NCBI GenBank assembly: GCA_964412395.1
Contig: CAYPOY010000126.1
Location: forward strand, 1 to 13,339
DNA: 13,339 nt
Reading direction: 5' to 3'
Origin: CAYPOY01 sp964412395
Lineage (GTDB): Bacteria; Chloroflexota; Anaerolineae; B4-G1
How positions within the stretch are numbered: the first letter of the stretch is position 1; each line of letters begins with the position of its first letter. Made by a program: the position numbers and the translations under genes. Shown here piece by piece: positions 1 through 5,672 of this stretch. The notes under the pieces were generated by a model. The model did no database searches. It saw nothing but the letters and a program-made list of their open reading frames with translations, and was not told where the DNA came from.

Positions 1-26
1 GCACCGCCGTGAACGTGTGATGCCAA

Positions 27-96
27 TTGGACAGGATTAACAAGATTCACAGGATTTTTTCTTGCTTTTATCCTGTTCATCCTGTAAATCCTGTCC
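27..96. repeat. ACAGGATT-type inverted repeat pair, distal side of the GxxExxY gene
   Basis: A 30-bp arm (27-56) with the core GGACAGGATTAACAAG is followed at 70-96 by an inverted arm with the core CCTGTAAATCCTGTCC, so the unit can fold back on itself. The 27-56 arm is identical to 600-629 on the other side of the GxxExxY gene. Positions 1-26 and 97-147 show no gene or other recognisable signal. This repeat style is often seen beside GxxExxY genes (recollection, not searched). Confidence 0.8.
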
Positions 97-147
97 ATTT
101 ATCTGCTCCGTGCGGAGAACTGAACAGCCCTGCCCCCCTGACACAGA

Positions 148-177
148 TTTGACAGGATTTACGAGATTGGCAAGATT
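148..177 (+). repeat. Diverged third copy of the ACAGGATT repeat
   Basis: The stretch contains TTTGACAGGATTTACGAGAT and matches the 30-bp arm at 27-56 with several substitutions, in the same orientation. It lies 16 bp beyond the stop of the GxxExxY gene. No rho-independent terminator is obvious besides these foldable repeats. Confidence 0.65.
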
Positions 178-193
178 CTAACGTGCGTCTCCG

Positions 194-583
194 TCAACCT
201 TGTCCGCTCTGGCTGGGCTTATACTCTCGGAATTTCCGTTTAACTTCTACGGATGGACCAAAGTTGAGCAGCAATCCCGTGTCAACACCTGTGGCGGTGA
301 GATAGTTGACCAGTTGTACCTCATGGGCTTTGCTCAACGCTCGGACGGCCTTTAGCTCAACGATAACTCGATTCTCAACCCACAGGTCAGCGTAATAGCT
401 ACCCACAACCTGGCCTTCATAGTAAACCTTGATCGGTTCTTGCTGCTTGACCTCCAGGCCCTGTTTGGCCAATTCGATCCGCAGCGCATTCTCATACACC
501 TGCTCCAAGAAGCCAGACCCCAGTGTATTGTGCACCTTGAACGCACATCCGATGATCTTCTTGGTCAATGCTTTGTCCTTCAT
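194..583 (-). CDS. GxxExxY protein (PD-(D/E)XK nuclease-like fold)
   Basis: A 129-residue protein. The ATG at 583 was chosen because GGAGGT lies just upstream, rather than a longer reading starting at 616 inside the flanking repeat. The family signature is direct: G24-F-L-E27-Q-V-Y30. A PD-(D/E)XK-like core follows with D66 in YYADLW and E76-L-K78 in VIVELKAV. Family members are small, usually 120-140 aa, so this one looks complete. Their biochemical role is not established; the fold suggests nucleic-acid cleavage or repair, and the genes often sit in repeat-flanked, apparently mobile positions. Here the gene is the last of the minus-strand series, 90 bp past the methyltransferase stop, and is enclosed by ACAGGATT repeats on both sides. 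That suggests it arrived as its own cassette rather than as part of the methyltransferase operon. Confidence 0.88.
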   Translation of the reverse strand: MKDKALTKKIIGCAFKVHNTLGSGFLEQVYENALRIELAKQGLEVKQQEPIKVYYEGQVVGSYYADLWVENRVIVELKAVRALSKAHEVQLVNYLTATGVDTGLLLNFGPSVEVKRKFREYKPSQSGQG

Positions 584-599
584 TTCACCTCCAAGGGTT

Positions 600-663
600 T
601 TGGACAGGATTAACAAGATTCACAGGATTGAATAAACATCTTGTTAATCCTGTAAATCCTGTC
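600..663. repeat. ACAGGATT-type inverted repeat pair, proximal side of the GxxExxY gene
   Basis: The arm at 600-629 is identical to 27-56 over 30 bp, and an inverted arm at 641-663 contains AATCCTGTAAATCCTGTC. The pair fills the gap between the methyltransferase stop (673) and the GxxExxY start (583). It overlaps the 5' leader of the latter gene and could act as a transcription-modulating hairpin between the two. Confidence 0.82.
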
Positions 664-672
664 TAACATTGC

Positions 673-2754
673 TTACACCACCCGCTTCACCGGCAGCAAC
701 CCCGCCTCCTGCAACGGCAGCAGGTTGGCCTTGACGCCGGCGTCAATGTCAGGATTGTAGCCGCTATCAATGACCTGCGCAAGCCGCTTCTCCGTCTCCT
801 CCAGGTCGGCCAGTTCGTCCTCCAGGTCGGCGATGGCTTTGACAGATGCCCGGATCAAGACCTGACCGGCCCCGGCCGCGGCCAGGCGGGTGCGCACCTC
901 CTCCATCTGCGGCCAGAGGTAGAGCGTCTGCACCTTGGGCAGCGTGTCGTGGGTCAACTGGTGATAGTCTACCATCACGGCGAAGCGCCGCCTGGGGCTG
1001 GTGAGGTGCCACAAGATGGGCCGCTTCTTGTACAGCCTGACGTGGAAGCGGGCGAAGAAGTAGCGCTGCAGCCACTCCTCCACCGGGCGACCGAGGTACG
1101 CGGCCCCGTCCTGCTCCAGTTGGTAGGCGACGGCGGGGCCGAACTGGGCCTCCAGTTGGGCGCGCACGCGGGTGATGAGATAGGGCTCGCGGGCGGCGCA
1201 GCCGGCCAGGGGAACGATGCCGTCCTTGTCCTCGCGCACGGCCTGGCGGGCGTAGTGGGAGAAGAAGCGCCGGACGTGCTCGCGTCGTTTCTCCTCGTCC
1301 GATTTGCCCTCCAGTTGGGGCCAGACCAACTCCGGGGGACGGTCGCCCAGCTCGCGCTCCACCAGGGCGCGGTCGGCGGGGCTGATCTCATACAGGTCGT
1401 AGACGGCCTCGTCAATCTGCGCTTGCAGGGCCTGCAGGCGGGTGTCGGCGGCGTCTTCGATGGTGCGGGCGCGGTCGAGCAGGGTGGAAAGGGTGACGGG
1501 GGGAGGGGGAGACAAAGAGACCTGGGGAGCGTTGTCGTCGAGCAGTTGCAGGACGCGGCCGAGGCCCTGGGCAAAGGGGGCGCTTGGGGGTTGGGCCAAT
1601 TGCAGCAGCCAGGGGACGGTGAAGCGGGTGCAGATTTCGTTTCCGGTGTCCCAGGCTCGTTTGATCTGGTACAACGTTTGGACATTTTGAAGCGAGGAAT
1701 TTGTTTCAGCCAGTGCGGCTTCCGGAATAGGTAGATTCTTTACGCTGGTTACTTCTTTGTGCAACCCCGACATAAGGTTGATGATGAAGCGGAGCAACGA
1801 GCTATTTAACAGAGCCGCAAGCTGTGTCTGATCATATTGAGGCTTGCAGCGGATAATATATCCCTCGTTGCTAAAGATGTGACCTTCCTCAAGGAATTGG
1901 ACATTCAGGAAATGGTGCCGCTTTCCATACGTGAGGCCAGGTTTACTATATAGCTGTTCACTGCGAACCACAGACTTCGGTCTAGTAGCCTTTATGGCCT
2001 CTCCATCATTACGCCAAAGCACTACTGAGGAATTATCCCGGTAATATGGTGAAAACGAGCCGCCGTTTGCATAGGGCACCCACCAATGCATACCGATTCT
2101 ACTATCTTGTACTTCCCAGTGCTGTCTTACAAATCGTGGAGTATTGCCTGGCGACAGCCCCTTTCTAACAATTCCAAAACCTGGTTCTAGCTTCTTATAC
2201 TCCTTGAAAGCCTGGCGAATCTGAGATGGTGCCCAGTAGCAGAATGGATGAGTCGGAATGATCTCCAAATCCGAGAGTTCCACCAGGAAGGTGGAAGCAC
2301 CTTGCTTTTCACTGCCACAATGAGCAAGCTCGGATTGAAGACAAGCCTCTTTTTCTGTAACGTCTAGACATTGGATGAACGTTGCTTGCCGTATGCTCTG
2401 ACTGGTACCAAAGACCGCAGCAATTGTGGCGACGTTCGCGTCATCCAAGATATCCCATCCGAGGTCCAAACCGGTCAGGATAGGCATAGTATGAAGTATC
2501 GAAGTCCGGAATCGGGCAAAACTGTTTAACAACAGGTAAGTGCGATCAGTCAATGCACCAACGTAACCATCTTCAGAGAGTAAAGCGCGTGCTCTAAATA
2601 GAAATGTACAATAGAAATTCTTGTTTGCTTCGTCGGCTTCAGGGATGATTGACCAGTCAATAGTTTGTCCATACGGCGGATTCATCACCACGACGTCGTA
2701 CTCGTCCATCAACACATCCAGTAGACGCGCCGCCTTACCCTCGACTTTATCCAT
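673..2754 (-). CDS. PglX-like N6-adenine DNA methyltransferase, C-terminal half (split by a MITE)
   Basis: This is the downstream half of a methyltransferase whose first half is at 2821-4611. The catalytic motif NPPYG (near 2670-2682) is followed by a target-recognition-type region (for example WRNDGEAIKA and KPGLTYGKR). A C-terminal region typical of PglX/type IIG-like enzymes ends in LLPLQEAGLLPVKRVV. The enzyme would methylate adenine with S-adenosylmethionine, but the motif I binding loop is on the other polypeptide. The proposed ATG at 2754 lies inside the MITE inverted repeat, with GGGGG about 10 nt upstream. A GTG at 2793 would add 13 residues. Residues before KAARLL are MITE-encoded. 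Base composition changes sharply: about 1700-2700 is AT-rich (one 60-base sample is 40% GC), while 700-1690 is very GC-rich (one sample is 73%), so the recognition region looks imported. Whether the halves assemble into an active enzyme is unknown. Confidence 0.85.
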   Translation of the reverse strand: MDKVEGKAARLLDVLMDEYDVVVMNPPYGQTIDWSIIPEADEANKNFYCTFLFRARALLSEDGYVGALTDRTYLLLNSFARFRTSILHTMPILTGLDLGWDILDDANVATIAAVFGTSQSIRQATFIQCLDVTEKEACLQSELAHCGSEKQGASTFLVELSDLEIIPTHPFCYWAPSQIRQAFKEYKKLEPGFGIVRKGLSPGNTPRFVRQHWEVQDSRIGMHWWVPYANGGSFSPYYRDNSSVVLWRNDGEAIKATRPKSVVRSEQLYSKPGLTYGKRHHFLNVQFLEEGHIFSNEGYIIRCKPQYDQTQLAALLNSSLLRFIINLMSGLHKEVTSVKNLPIPEAALAETNSSLQNVQTLYQIKRAWDTGNEICTRFTVPWLLQLAQPPSAPFAQGLGRVLQLLDDNAPQVSLSPPPPVTLSTLLDRARTIEDAADTRLQALQAQIDEAVYDLYEISPADRALVERELGDRPPELVWPQLEGKSDEEKRREHVRRFFSHYARQAVREDKDGIVPLAGCAAREPYLITRVRAQLEAQFGPAVAYQLEQDGAAYLGRPVEEWLQRYFFARFHVRLYKKRPILWHLTSPRRRFAVMVDYHQLTHDTLPKVQTLYLWPQMEEVRTRLAAAGAGQVLIRASVKAIADLEDELADLEETEKRLAQVIDSGYNPDIDAGVKANLLPLQEAGLLPVKRVV

Positions 2755-2890
2755 TTGTATTCGACCCCCATATCTGGGTTGAAATTGTAGCACGCACCTA
2801 TATGCAGGGGGTCAATATTGCTAAAATGGCTCAAAATCGGCCAAAATCAGTGAAAATTGGCCCAAAAACGCCGAAATGGATAAAGTCGAG
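2740..2890. mobile_element. 151-bp MITE with 17-bp perfect TIRs and 5-bp target duplication
   Basis: The left end CTCGACTTTATCCATTT (2740-2756) is the exact reverse complement of the right end AAATGGATAAAGTCGAG (2874-2890). Both ends are flanked by TTACC (2735-2739 and 2891-2895), a 5-bp target duplication. Removing the element and one TTACC restores EAG-KAARLLDVL, which reads smoothly into NPPYG, so the insertion point is fixed by protein logic as well as by the repeats. It encodes no protein of its own. Element plus duplication is 156 bp, so frame is kept, but two in-frame stops (TAG 2823-2821, TGA 2814-2812 on the minus strand) cut the gene. It also carries a weak minus-strand promoter-like pair (TTGACC, 20-bp spacer, TACAAT) and a restart ATG. 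The transposase family cannot be assigned from the sequence alone. Confidence 0.93.
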
Positions 2891-4611
2891 TTACCGGCCT
2901 CGGTGGCAAACAGTTGAGCATTGAGGTCGTGTTCCTGTAGCGCCTCGCGGGCAAAGGCGCGCAGGTCGTCGCGCAGTTCCTGCAGGGTGTAGTGGGACGT
3001 CCAGGCAGTGGCCTGCTCCTCCTCGGCCAGTTCGGCCAGGTCCATCTGGCGCACCTCCGGCTCCATCCCTGGAAGTTCACGCTGGTGGCGGGGATCCAGC
3101 CCGGCGGCAATGGCGGCGTGCCCGGCGTGGGCCAGGAGTTCGCGCAGCCGCTCCTCCACCCGCAACAGGCTGCCCACCTGGGCCACGTTGTCCATGTCGT
3201 CGAGCACCTGGGCGAACGCCTTCTGCGCGCGCTTGTCGTGAGCGTAGCGGGCCAGGAATTTCTCCTTGATGCCGCTATCGGGCAGCGTGGCGTCGGCCAC
3301 CACCAGGTTGACCTGCCGCACCCGCGCCTGGGGGTGCATCGTACGGGCCTTCATAAACAGGCTCAGCGCGGCCAGTTGCACGGCGCGCCGGTCAATGTCC
3401 ACGCCGAAGAGGTTGTGCTCCAGGATGGCGCTGGGGATGCGGGCATCCTCGATCTGCACATCGCCCCAGTCGCGGGCGTCGCGGTACATGCAGTCGAAAA
3501 CCTCGCAGGCGTAATGCCCGAAGTGCATCGTCCCACAGGCCGGGTCGAGCAGGCGGATCTGGGTGATGGGTTTGGGGTCACGGCGGGGAGGGGCATGGGG
3601 GTTATTGATGGGGGAATCGGGATCGAGGATAAAGCCCTCACCCTCCCCCCGGCCCCCTCCCTCTCCCGACAGTCGGGAGAGGGAGGGGGTGCTGCCGGAG
3701 GCAGCGGGGGTGGGAGAGGGGAGTGGCTCAGGCACCAGGTAATCACACTTCGCTCGCACCCGCTCGCTGTCGGGGTGCATCTCCAGCCAGAGCCGGCCCA
3801 GGGTGTTATCCACCAGGAACTTGACCACCCAGCGCGGGGTAAAGAACTGGTTGATCACGGCGACGTCGTGGGGTGTCTGGGGTTTGCCCCGCTTGCGGAT
3901 GGTGACCTTCTCCTCGGCGTTGTAGAACTGGTAGATCCAGCCGATGATCTCGTCCTCGGCCCAGACGGATTCGTCGAGCGCGTTGATCTTCTCGATGCAG
4001 CCCTTGAGCACGGCGTAGCGCGGCCAGACCAGGCTGTGGTCGTCGTCGGGGTCGAAGAGGTAGCCGATCATCTCGTCGTTGACGCGCCGGCAGATGGCCC
4101 TGATGCAAGCGGGCAGCGCGTCGTCGGCGGCGCGGGCCTGGCAGGGGTGCTCGTCGCGGTAGTCGCGGTGGGTCTTGCTGCGCCCGCCGTAGATGTCGCG
4201 GGTAGTGATGACCTGGTCTATGATGGTGCGCACCTCCAGGCACTTTAATCCCACCAGCCGGTTGAGGAAGGTGAAGGCAGATTCGCGGACATAGTCCTGG
4301 CTAGCCTGGGACAGCGTGCGGCCTTCTTTTACCCCCCCAGGCCCCCCCGAAACGGAGGGGAGGTTTTTACCCCCCCCAGGCCCCCCCGAAACGGAGGGGA
4401 GTCCCTTCATTCCGCGCCGGACGACGGTCACGATGCGGCGCCAGATTTCGCGGTCGGTCTCGTCGGTCAGGCGGGCCGGGGGCTCTTCGAGCGACCACGC
4501 GCGGTCGGTGAAGAGGCCGTAGCGCTTGAGCACGATGGTCAGTTCGCCCTCCAGCGTGTGGCGCAGGTCGAGGACGAGGGATTTGATGGCGGATTTGGTT
4601 TGGGGGTCCAT
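2821..4611 (-). CDS. PglX-like N6-adenine DNA methyltransferase, N-terminal half (split by a MITE)
   Basis: A 596-residue product starting at ATG 4611 (MDPQTKSAIK); a TTG two codons upstream is less likely. The SAM-binding motif I is LLDPACGTMHFG at about residue 356. It is preceded by a helical region with IIGWIYQFYNAEEK and by FTPRWVVKFLVDNTLGRLW, both characteristic of PglX-like methyltransferases of BREX and related systems. The last 23 residues after EAG are encoded by the MITE and end at its TAG. Joining 573 native residues here to 687 in the next gene gives about 1260 aa, the usual size for the family. Two low-complexity inserts are kept in frame: a duplicated LPSVSGGPGG segment (about residues 68-95) and a Ser/Pro/Gly-rich palindrome-encoded segment (about residues 299-330). 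No PglZ, BrxC or other BREX partner is in the window, so this may be an orphan or a type IIG-like enzyme. Confidence 0.87.
   Translation of the reverse strand: MDPQTKSAIKSLVLDLRHTLEGELTIVLKRYGLFTDRAWSLEEPPARLTDETDREIWRRIVTVVRRGMKGLPSVSGGPGGGKNLPSVSGGPGGVKEGRTLSQASQDYVRESAFTFLNRLVGLKCLEVRTIIDQVITTRDIYGGRSKTHRDYRDEHPCQARAADDALPACIRAICRRVNDEMIGYLFDPDDDHSLVWPRYAVLKGCIEKINALDESVWAEDEIIGWIYQFYNAEEKVTIRKRGKPQTPHDVAVINQFFTPRWVVKFLVDNTLGRLWLEMHPDSERVRAKCDYLVPEPLPSPTPAASGSTPSLSRLSGEGGGRGEGEGFILDPDSPINNPHAPPRRDPKPITQIRLLDPACGTMHFGHYACEVFDCMYRDARDWGDVQIEDARIPSAILEHNLFGVDIDRRAVQLAALSLFMKARTMHPQARVRQVNLVVADATLPDSGIKEKFLARYAHDKRAQKAFAQVLDDMDNVAQVGSLLRVEERLRELLAHAGHAAIAAGLDPRHQRELPGMEPEVRQMDLAELAEEEQATAWTSHYTLQELRDDLRAFAREALQEHDLNAQLFATEAGNSTLSISAFLGQFSLILADFEPF
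3653..3705. repeat. 18-bp perfect palindrome plus second hairpin inside the methyltransferase
   Basis: CCCCCTCCCTCTCCCGAC (3653-3670), a single A, then its exact complement (3672-3689) form a very stable hairpin. GCTGCC-GGA-GGCAGC (3691-3705) forms a second one. Both lie within coding sequence and are translated as a Pro/Ser/Gly/Glu-rich linker before motif I. This looks like an intergenic-type repeat that landed in frame at a permissive loop. Confidence 0.8.
4327..4401. repeat. Tandem 38/39-bp repeat with four G7-G8 tracts inside the methyltransferase
   Basis: Two copies of a unit with the core CCCAGGCCCCCCCGAAACGG lie head to tail and encode LPSVSGGPGG twice. On the plus strand they contain C-tracts at 4332-4338 (7), 4342-4348 (7), 4370-4377 (8) and 4381-4387 (7), which are G-tracts in the coding strand. 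The units differ by one C. Any slip in one tract would frameshift the methyltransferase near codon 90. Confidence 0.85.
4548..4611 (-). repeat. Methyltransferase 5'-end repeat, copy 1 (at the intact gene start)
   Basis: These are the first 21 codons of the methyltransferase. Positions 4548-4607 are identical over 60 bp to 5412-5471, and 4551-4611 match 7312-7372 with four mismatches in 61. All three copies point the same way. The spacing is 864 bp to copy 2 and a further 1897 bp to copy 3. Confidence 0.92.
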
Positions 4612-4639
4612 TGACAACTGTTCCTTACTGTGCTACAAT
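4611..4639 (+). promoter_or_regulatory. Near-consensus sigma-70 promoter facing the candidate ncRNA
   Basis: TTGACA (4611-4616), a 17-bp spacer, and TACAAT (4634-4639) preceded by TGC give a 6/6 -35, ideal spacing, and a 5/6 extended -10. The expected start is about 4646. Its -35 touches the methyltransferase start codon on the other strand, so polymerase binding here may interfere with that gene. The -10 lies in the palindrome TACAATTGTA, but no good minus-strand -35 is visible. Confidence 0.8.
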
Positions 4640-4645
4640 TGTACT

Positions 4646-4760
4646 AGAGCGGCATCGTAAAGCCTGGTGACCCTGGCCACTCGGAGAGTGGACCTAGCTG
4701 GTGCTGAGATGCACCGGGACAGACTGAAATCGGGACCCAGGGTGAGCCGCTTTCTTGTTT
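4646..4760 (+). ncRNA. Candidate structured ncRNA beside the DUF3800 gene
   Basis: About 110 nt run from the predicted start after the strong promoter to a T-rich end. Visible helices are a closing stem AGCGGC/GCCGCT (4648-4653 with 4746-4751), an inner stem ACCCTGG/CCAGGGT (4670-4676 with 4737-4743), a hairpin CCACTC-GGA-GAGTGG (4677-4691), and a hairpin with stem CTGGTGC/GCACCGG counting one G-U pair (4698-4717). An unpaired A-rich joining strand remains (about 4718-4736). No reading frame fills it. It converges tail to tail on the DUF3800 gene. Comparative RNA work (Weinberg and colleagues, recalled) described several distinct DUF3800-associated RNA motifs; I cannot tell whether this is one of them. 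Alternatively it could be the folded leader of the methyltransferase mRNA on the minus strand, but the promoter and the T-tract favour the plus strand. Confidence 0.62.
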
Positions 4761-4761
4761 T
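4746..4761 (+). terminator. Intrinsic-terminator-like end of the candidate ncRNA
   Basis: The 3' arm of the closing stem (GCCGCT) runs straight into TTTCTTGTTTT. The closing stem is long-range rather than a simple hairpin, so termination efficiency is uncertain. The T-tract stops exactly at the stop codon of DUF3800 on the other strand. Confidence 0.5.
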
Positions 4762-5384
4762 CACCATAGCCGACGCTTGATGATCTCTTCGACGATAACT
4801 TTGTCGGCGATGATTTGATAGAAGCGTTCATTTTTCCGTTCGTACTTTTGGAAGAAGGCCCACGCGATGTAGTCAACGGCTTGCAGCTCTTTGTGGGCGA
4901 CAGAGTCTTCCTGGCGGATGATGACTACTTCCTGATGCAGGTCCGCTATGCCCTCTCGGATCTTTTTCTCCAACCTGTAGCGCAGCCGCTTCGTCGTATA
5001 CCGCTTGTCCAGGCAGACGTCAACCCGCGGCCATCTGCTCACGGCGTGCCTGACAGCCCGGGTGACGGCTTCCCGATAGATATCTTCTGCGTCCGCAGGT
5101 GGACGCAAGATGTCTCGCTTGTCCACGATGACGGCTACAATGGCGACAGACTCCTGCGCTATGGCGTGGAGCAGCCGCTCGACCACCACCTCTCGTGAGG
5201 ATGCGGCCTTCATCTCCCCGGAAGATAGGCTCGTCCCATACTTCTTGTGAGCCCGTTTCACGTGCAGTTCGATGGATCGGGCGCTCGTCGTGCTCAGCAG
5301 CGCGACGACGAGAAAATGGCTGCCCGAGAAAGGAGCCACATCGCCGGACTCATCCACGAATGTATAATGCAGTGGTTCGTTCAC
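4761..5384 (-). CDS. DUF3800 domain protein
   Basis: A 207-residue protein from GTG 5384 (MNEPLHYTFVDESGD). The N-terminal FVDESGD, the central VDVCLDKR and the C-terminal SVAHKELQAVDYIAWAFFQKYE are the DUF3800 hallmarks. These acidic residues suggest an RNase H-like nuclease fold, an inference from the pattern; the activity of the family is not settled. Length is normal for the family and no frame damage is seen. The start codon lies 1 nt after the TGA of a 29-codon open frame made from the second methyltransferase 5'-end copy, so termination-reinitiation coupling is plausible. Its own ribosome site is poor, with GAGG touching the start. A candidate ncRNA on the opposite strand abuts its 3' end. 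Gene and RNA together sit between two direct repeats and look like one cassette, plausibly for defence. Confidence 0.88.
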   Translation of the reverse strand: MNEPLHYTFVDESGDVAPFSGSHFLVVALLSTTSARSIELHVKRAHKKYGTSLSSGEMKAASSREVVVERLLHAIAQESVAIVAVIVDKRDILRPPADAEDIYREAVTRAVRHAVSRWPRVDVCLDKRYTTKRLRYRLEKKIREGIADLHQEVVIIRQEDSVAHKELQAVDYIAWAFFQKYERKNERFYQIIADKVIVEEIIKRRLW

Positions 5385-5385
5385 C

Positions 5386-5475
5386 TCAGCTCACTTGGAT
5401 GGCGATCTCGTCCTCCAGCGTGTGGCGCAGGTCGAGGACGAGGGATTTGATGGCGGATTTGGTTTGGGGGTTCAC
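5386..5475 (-). pseudogene. Methyltransferase 5'-end copy 2: 29-codon remnant or leader ORF before DUF3800
   Basis: The frame starts at GTG 5475 and begins MNPQTKSAIKSLVLDLRHTL, then EDEIAIQVS and stop. Nucleotides 5412-5471 are identical to the true gene start. Beyond them, similarity fades but stays homologous at protein level (EDEIAI against EGELTI) to about codon 26. This suggests a remnant of a paralogous methyltransferase rather than a simple short duplication. Its upstream GAGGAAC is shared in part with copy 1, so the original translation signal appears preserved and may now serve DUF3800. Confidence 0.82.
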
Positions 5476-5539
5476 AGACAGTTCCTCAACAAAGCGATAG
5501 TTGTTTATCTTTGAGGTAACTACTCACCCGTCTGCCCCC

Positions 5540-5654
5540 GCCGATGGTTTCAACCATCGGCTGATACGCAAAGTGCGTTAAAACGCACTAAAACGCGACT
5601 TTTTAACCCGTTTTAACGGGTTTCGCGTATCAGCGGGGTGTTTCAACGCCCCGC
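5540..5654. repeat. Four-hairpin palindromic array between abiEii and DUF3800
   Basis: Hairpin 1 is GCCGATGGTT/AACCATCGGC (5540-5561). An outer stem TGATACGC/GCGTATCA (5562-5569 with 5625-5632) encloses hairpin 2, AGTGCGTT/AACGCACT (5572-5589), and hairpin 3, AACCCGTT/AACGGGTT (5605-5622). Hairpin 4 is GCGGGGTGTT/AACGCCCCGC (5633-5654). Hairpins 1 and 4 share the centre GTTTCAAC. The whole folds as a cross-shaped single strand. It lies 19 bp past the abiEii stop, so it may also end that transcript, but it lacks a T-run. The rest of the gap (5476-5539) shows no convincing promoter. Confidence 0.85.
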
Positions 5655-5672
5655 GTGGGGATGGCTGAGCAG

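Noticed and set aside
2992..4248. Long plus-strand open frame of 418 codons opposite the methyltransferase
   Set aside because: It lies wholly antisense to a gene with clear PglX-like motifs. GC-rich coding DNA commonly gives such frames; the translation is low-complexity and has no recognisable domain.
4650..4750. Riboswitch (TPP-like or guanidine-like) because of CTGAGA and CTGGT motifs
   Set aside because: The remaining conserved parts of those aptamers are missing, and the element is followed by no plus-strand gene to control.
5540..5654. Rho-independent terminator for abiEii
   Set aside because: The hairpins lack a following T-run on the minus strand, and the nested multi-hairpin layout is far larger than a terminator; kept as a repeat instead.
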